Part shown: positions 60,977-64,000 of the stretch, one piece after another
How the letters are laid out: each line of letters begins with the position of its first letter
Position numbering within the stretch: the first letter of the stretch is position 1
Assembly (NCBI GenBank): GCA_020637795.1
Contig: JACKJT010000001.1
Coordinates: forward strand, 806,001-870,000
DNA length: 64,000 nucleotides
Direction of reading: 5' to 3'
From: Hoeflea sp.
Lineage (GTDB): Bacteria > Pseudomonadota > Alphaproteobacteria > Rhizobiales > Rhizobiaceae
Translations under genes and position numbers: made by a program
The notes under the pieces: generated by a model
Database searches by the model: none
Told to the model about the DNA's origin: nothing
The model's input: only the letters and a program-made list of their open reading frames with translations

Positions 60977-62404
60977 ATGGACACCCAAATGCTGATCGGC
61001 AACCGCTTCGAGGCCGGCACGGAGGCGGAAGAGAAGATCTTCAATCCGCGCACCGGAGAGACCATCCTCAATCTTCCCGAAGCTTCCTCGATCCAGATCG
61101 AGGCCGCGGTCAACGCAGCCGAGAAGGCGTTTCAAACCTGGTCGCGCACCACGCCTGCGCAACGCTCGGTCTATCTGTTGAAGATTGCCGACCGGATCGA
61201 GGCGGAAGCCGACGGGTTCGCAGCGCTCGAGGCGCTCAATTGCGGCAAGCCGATCAATGCTGTCCGGAACGACGAAATCCCGGCCATTGTCGATTGCTAC
61301 CGGTTCTTCGCCGGTGCTGTGCGCTGCATGCCCGGCAATGCGGCCGGCGAGTACATGGAAGGTCATACCTCGATGATCCGCCGCGATCCCGTCGGCATCA
61401 TCGCCTCGATCGCGCCATGGAACTATCCGCTGATGATGATGGCGTGGAAGCTGGCGCCGGCGATCGGCGGCGGCAACACCGTTGTCTTCAAGCCTTCCGA
61501 GCAGACGCCGCTGACGGCGCTGAAATTCGCCAAGATCCTCGCCGACATCCTGCCCGAGGGCGTAGTCAACGTTATTCTCGGCCGCGGCGAGAGCGTCGGC
61601 AACGCGCTGATCAATCACCCCAAGATCAACATGGTCTCGATCACCGGTGACGTCGCCACCGGCAAGAAGGTGCTGCAGGCGGCTGCCAAGTCGGTCAAGC
61701 GCACGCATCTCGAACTGGGCGGCAAGGCACCGGTCATCGTGTTCGACGACGCCGATCTCGACGCCGTCGTCAACGGTCTGCGCGCATTCGGCTACTACAA
61801 TGCCGGACAGGACTGCACCGCCGCCTGCCGGATCTATGCCGGACCGAAGATCTACGACAAGCTCGTCGCCAGCCTGTCGAGCGCGGTCTCGACCATCAAG
61901 TACGACCAGGGCGACGACGCCGATAACGAGATCGGGCCGCTGATCTCGAAGCGGCAACGCGACCGGGTGGCGAGTTTCGTCGAACGCGCCTCCGAAATGA
62001 AGCACATGGAGATCACCACCGGCGGCAAGCCGGGCGACGGCAACGGCTTCTACTACCAGCCGACACTGATCGCCGGCGCGCTGCAGTCGGATGAAATCGT
62101 CCGCCGCGAGGTGTTCGGCCCGGTGGTATCCGTCACCCGCTTCTCGGACGCGGAAGAGGCCGTCACCTGGGCCAATGATTCCGAATACGGCCTCGCCTCC
62201 TCGGTCTGGACCAAGGACATTTCCAAGGCGATGACTTGTGCTGCGCGGCTGCAGTACGGCTGCACCTGGATCAACACCCATTTCATGCTGGTCAACGAGA
62301 TGCCGCATGGCGGCATCAAGCAGTCGGGCTATGGCAAGGACATGTCGCTTTATGCCCTTGAGGATTATACTGCAGTGCGGCATGTAATGATCGCCCACGG
62401 CTGA
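60977..62404 (+). CDS. patD: Gamma-aminobutyraldehyde dehydrogenase (YdcW/PatD-like)
   Basis: 475 residues, aldehyde dehydrogenase. It oxidises 4-aminobutanal to GABA in putrescine breakdown. Long stretches match E. coli PatD, such as ELGGKAPVIVFDDAD (catalytic Glu), YYNAGQDCTAACRIYA (nucleophile Cys in QDC), EGHTSMIRRDP and YGKDMSLYALEDYT. Its place after a polyamine ABC transporter reproduces ydcSTUVW. The GABA produced would feed the gabTD genes at the other end of this window. The putrescine transaminase that makes the aldehyde is not in view. GGGAGAAAC precedes the ATG. 4-Guanidinobutyraldehyde from the AruI route is another possible substrate. Confidence 0.88.
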   Translation: MDTQMLIGNRFEAGTEAEEKIFNPRTGETILNLPEASSIQIEAAVNAAEKAFQTWSRTTPAQRSVYLLKIADRIEAEADGFAALEALNCGKPINAVRNDEIPAIVDCYRFFAGAVRCMPGNAAGEYMEGHTSMIRRDPVGIIASIAPWNYPLMMMAWKLAPAIGGGNTVVFKPSEQTPLTALKFAKILADILPEGVVNVILGRGESVGNALINHPKINMVSITGDVATGKKVLQAAAKSVKRTHLELGGKAPVIVFDDADLDAVVNGLRAFGYYNAGQDCTAACRIYAGPKIYDKLVASLSSAVSTIKYDQGDDADNEIGPLISKRQRDRVASFVERASEMKHMEITTGGKPGDGNGFYYQPTLIAGALQSDEIVRREVFGPVVSVTRFSDAEEAVTWANDSEYGLASSVWTKDISKAMTCAARLQYGCTWINTHFMLVNEMPHGGIKQSGYGKDMSLYALEDYTAVRHVMIAHG

Positions 62405-62420
62405 ACGGCCGGACACCCGA

Positions 62421-62448
62421 TCCCGGGACGGGCTTGACCGTCCCGGGA
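62421..62448 (+). terminator. Strong stem-loop after the polyamine operon
   Basis: TCCCGGGACGG (62421-62431), loop GCTTGA, CCGTCCCGGGA (62438-62448): 11 perfect GC-rich pairs, 17 bases after the patD stop. There is no T-tract. It separates patD from purU. Confidence 0.6.
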
Positions 62449-62510
62449 GGATGCTGCAAAGCCTCCGGAGAGTGGCCGACAACCGGGGTCACTTGAAACC
62501 GGAGACTGTC

Positions 62511-63365
62511 ATGGCGCATCCGCATTTTGTCATCACCATCGCCTGTGCCGACCAGCCCGGCATCGTCGCGGCCATCACCACCGAACTTGCGGCGATCGGC
62601 GCCAATATCGCTGAATCCAGCCAGTTCTGGGATCGCCAGACCAACCGTTTCTTCATGCGCATCGCCATCGAGACTCCGGACGGGGTCGATGCCGAGGCCG
62701 TCAAGCGTGCGCTTCAGGCGCCGGTGGCGCGGTTCGAGATGCGGCTCGATATCAACACCGTCGCCAAGCGACCGAAGATCATCATCATGGTGTCGAAATT
62801 CGACCATGCCTTGCTGCATCTGATCTACCAGATCCGGGTCGGATGGCTCGATGCCGAGGTGGTCGCCATCGTTTCCAACCACGAGGACAGCCGCAGAACC
62901 GCGGAGATCGAAGGCATCCCCTTCCACTACTGGCCGGTCAACAAGGAAAACAAGGCCGAGCAGGAGGCAAGGCTCCTCGATCTCGCCACCAAGAGCGGCG
63001 CCGACCTGGTGATCCTGGCGCGCTACATGCAGGTCCTGTCGGACACCCTGTCGCGCCGCCTGTTCGGCAAGGTGATCAACATCCACCACTCGTTCCTGCC
63101 GAGCTTCAAGGGCGCCAAGCCCTATCACCAGGCGCATGAACGCGGCGTCAAGCTGATCGGCGCGACCGCCCATTATGTCACCGCCGACCTCGATGAAGGT
63201 CCGATCATCGAACAGGAAACCGAGCGCGTGACCCATGCCATGACCGCCGACGATTTCGTCGCCGCAGGGCGCGATATCGAAGCGCGCGTGCTGGCGCGGG
63301 CGGTGAAGCTGCACCTTGAATCGCGCGTCATGCTCAATGGCCACAAGACCGTGGTCTTCGGGTAA
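62511..63365 (+). CDS. purU: Formyltetrahydrofolate deformylase
   Basis: 284 residues: an N-terminal ACT regulatory domain (about 1-85; CADQPGIVAAITTELAAIGANIAES region) and a formyl-transferase-like catalytic domain. The conserved HHSFLPSFKGAKPYHQA and ATAHYVTADLDEGPIIEQ hold the catalytic His and Asp. It hydrolyses 10-formyl-THF to formate and THF, balancing one-carbon pools. In alphaproteobacteria purU copies often sit near demethylation genes for glycine betaine or similar compounds, which would fit the carnitine-to-betaine genes elsewhere in the window. Start at 62511 with a GGAG site. Confidence 0.92.
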   Translation: MAHPHFVITIACADQPGIVAAITTELAAIGANIAESSQFWDRQTNRFFMRIAIETPDGVDAEAVKRALQAPVARFEMRLDINTVAKRPKIIIMVSKFDHALLHLIYQIRVGWLDAEVVAIVSNHEDSRRTAEIEGIPFHYWPVNKENKAEQEARLLDLATKSGADLVILARYMQVLSDTLSRRLFGKVINIHHSFLPSFKGAKPYHQAHERGVKLIGATAHYVTADLDEGPIIEQETERVTHAMTADDFVAAGRDIEARVLARAVKLHLESRVMLNGHKTVVFG

Positions 63366-63371
63366 TTGCCG

Positions 63372-64000
63372 ATGAACTGGGACGACATCAGGGTTTTTCT
63401 TGCTGTCGCCCGTTCCGGCCAGATCCTCGCCGCGGCCCGGCGGCTGGGGATCAACCACGCCACCGCCGCGCGCCGGATCACATCGCTCGAAACCGCGCTC
63501 GGGGCGCAACTGGTGGTCCGCCGCACCAATGGCTGCGGGCTGACCGGCGAAGGCGAGGCCTTCTTGGCTCACGCCGAGCGCATGGAAGCGGAAATGCTTG
63601 CGGCGCAGGCCAATCTCGGACGCACCGACAGCGCTATCTCAGGCACCGTGCGGATCGGGGCGCCGGACGGGTTCGGCGTCTCCTTCCTGGCCCCCCGGCT
63701 CGGCGCGCTGATTGCAAGACACCCCGACCTCAGACTGCAACTGGTGCCGGTGCCGCGCAGCTTCTCGCTGCCGCAGCGCGAAGCCGACATCGCCATCACT
63801 GTCGAACGACCGGCCGAAGGGCGGCTGGTGGCGCGCAAGCTGGTCGACTACTCGCTGTCGCTCTATGCGTCGCGGTCCTATCTGGACGAACACGGCACGC
63901 CCGGGACCGCCGACGACCTCAAGCAGCATCGTTTGATCAGCTATGTCGAGGATCTGATCTTCTCGCCGTCGCTGCAGTTTACCCGCGAGATCCTGCGCAA
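63372..64000 (+). CDS. LysR-family transcription regulator (3' truncated by window edge)
   Basis: An open frame starts with ATG at 63372, 6 bases after the purU stop, and runs off the window end, so about 209 residues are visible. It reads MNWDDIRVFLAVARSG with a winged-helix region to about residue 60 (ARRLGINHATAARRITSLE, then RRTNGCGLTGEG), then the start of the effector domain (GTVRIGAPDGFGVSFLAPRL). The MNWDD form is the AaeR/YafC-like branch often found next to aldehyde dehydrogenase genes. It may regulate purU or the polyamine operon. Confidence 0.87.
   Translation, partial: MNWDDIRVFLAVARSGQILAAARRLGINHATAARRITSLETALGAQLVVRRTNGCGLTGEGEAFLAHAERMEAEMLAAQANLGRTDSAISGTVRIGAPDGFGVSFLAPRLGALIARHPDLRLQLVPVPRSFSLPQREADIAITVERPAEGRLVARKLVDYSLSLYASRSYLDEHGTPGTADDLKQHRLISYVEDLIFSPSLQFTREILR

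Overview
The window is GC-rich and densely packed, and codes for about 54 proteins on both strands. I see no rRNA, tRNA, CRISPR array, insertion sequence or prophage. The protein types point to an alphaproteobacterium, probably a Rhizobiales member of the Hoeflea/Rhizobium/Phyllobacterium kind. They include TRAP transporters, a HutF/HutG histidine pathway, a carnitine dehydrogenase-thioesterase fusion, a YdcSTUVW-type polyamine operon and a DUF2126/alpha-E cluster. This placement is an inference from gene content, not a phylogenetic result.

Layout. 1-490: the 3' end of a glycoside hydrolase (beta-mannosidase-like). 761-3534: gabT-gabD (GABA to succinate). 3621-7166: TRAP transporter 1 (minus strand), followed upstream by a 644-base non-coding gap. 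7811-16271: a minus-strand operon hutI-hutH-hutG-hutU continuing into TRAP transporter 2. Divergent hutF-hutC (16346-18408) completes the histidine pathway, with a candidate HutC operator between the two arms. 18428-26209: a minus-strand quaternary-amine operon (DUF849 cleavage enzyme, HD-domain protein, carnitine dehydrogenase-thioesterase fusion, SDR, acyl-CoA dehydrogenase, ADP-forming-type acyl-CoA synthetase, CaiD-like hydratase), with a divergent GlxA/CdhR-type regulator (26286-27302). 27289-30501: a polar amino acid ABC transporter. It diverges from a four-gene operon (30613-34875) coding for a dimethylargininase-family hydrolase, a TetR regulator, an AruH-like transaminase and an AruI-like 2-ketoarginine decarboxylase. 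34880-36043: argE-like deacetylase. 36301-42082: a dipeptide ABC transporter. 42141-48784: transglutaminase / ATP-grasp-alpha-E / transglutaminase-DUF2126 cluster. 49015-49482: a lone CheW. 49953-52103: DEAD-box helicase. 52335-53795: MFS exporter. 54055-56711: small secreted protein, LysR, a short LuxR-type regulator and an ArsC-like protein. 56903-62404: a YdcSTUVW-like polyamine uptake and aminobutyraldehyde dehydrogenase operon. 62511-63365: purU. 63372-end: a truncated LysR gene.

How it works together. Most of the window scavenges small nitrogen compounds: putrescine to GABA to succinate (genes at the two ends), histidine to glutamate, butyrobetaine/crotonobetaine/carnitine to glycine betaine, and arginine or methylarginine. 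Each block carries its own transporter or local regulator. All five operons that contain a substrate-binding-protein gene have a GC-rich stem-loop 9-31 bases after that gene's stop codon.

Most open to discovery are the HD-domain protein inside the carnitine operon, the hut-linked TRAP transporter, the dimethylargininase/AruHI operon, and the transglutaminase/ATP-grasp/alpha-E system. All functional calls come from reading the proteins and recalling families; no search was run.
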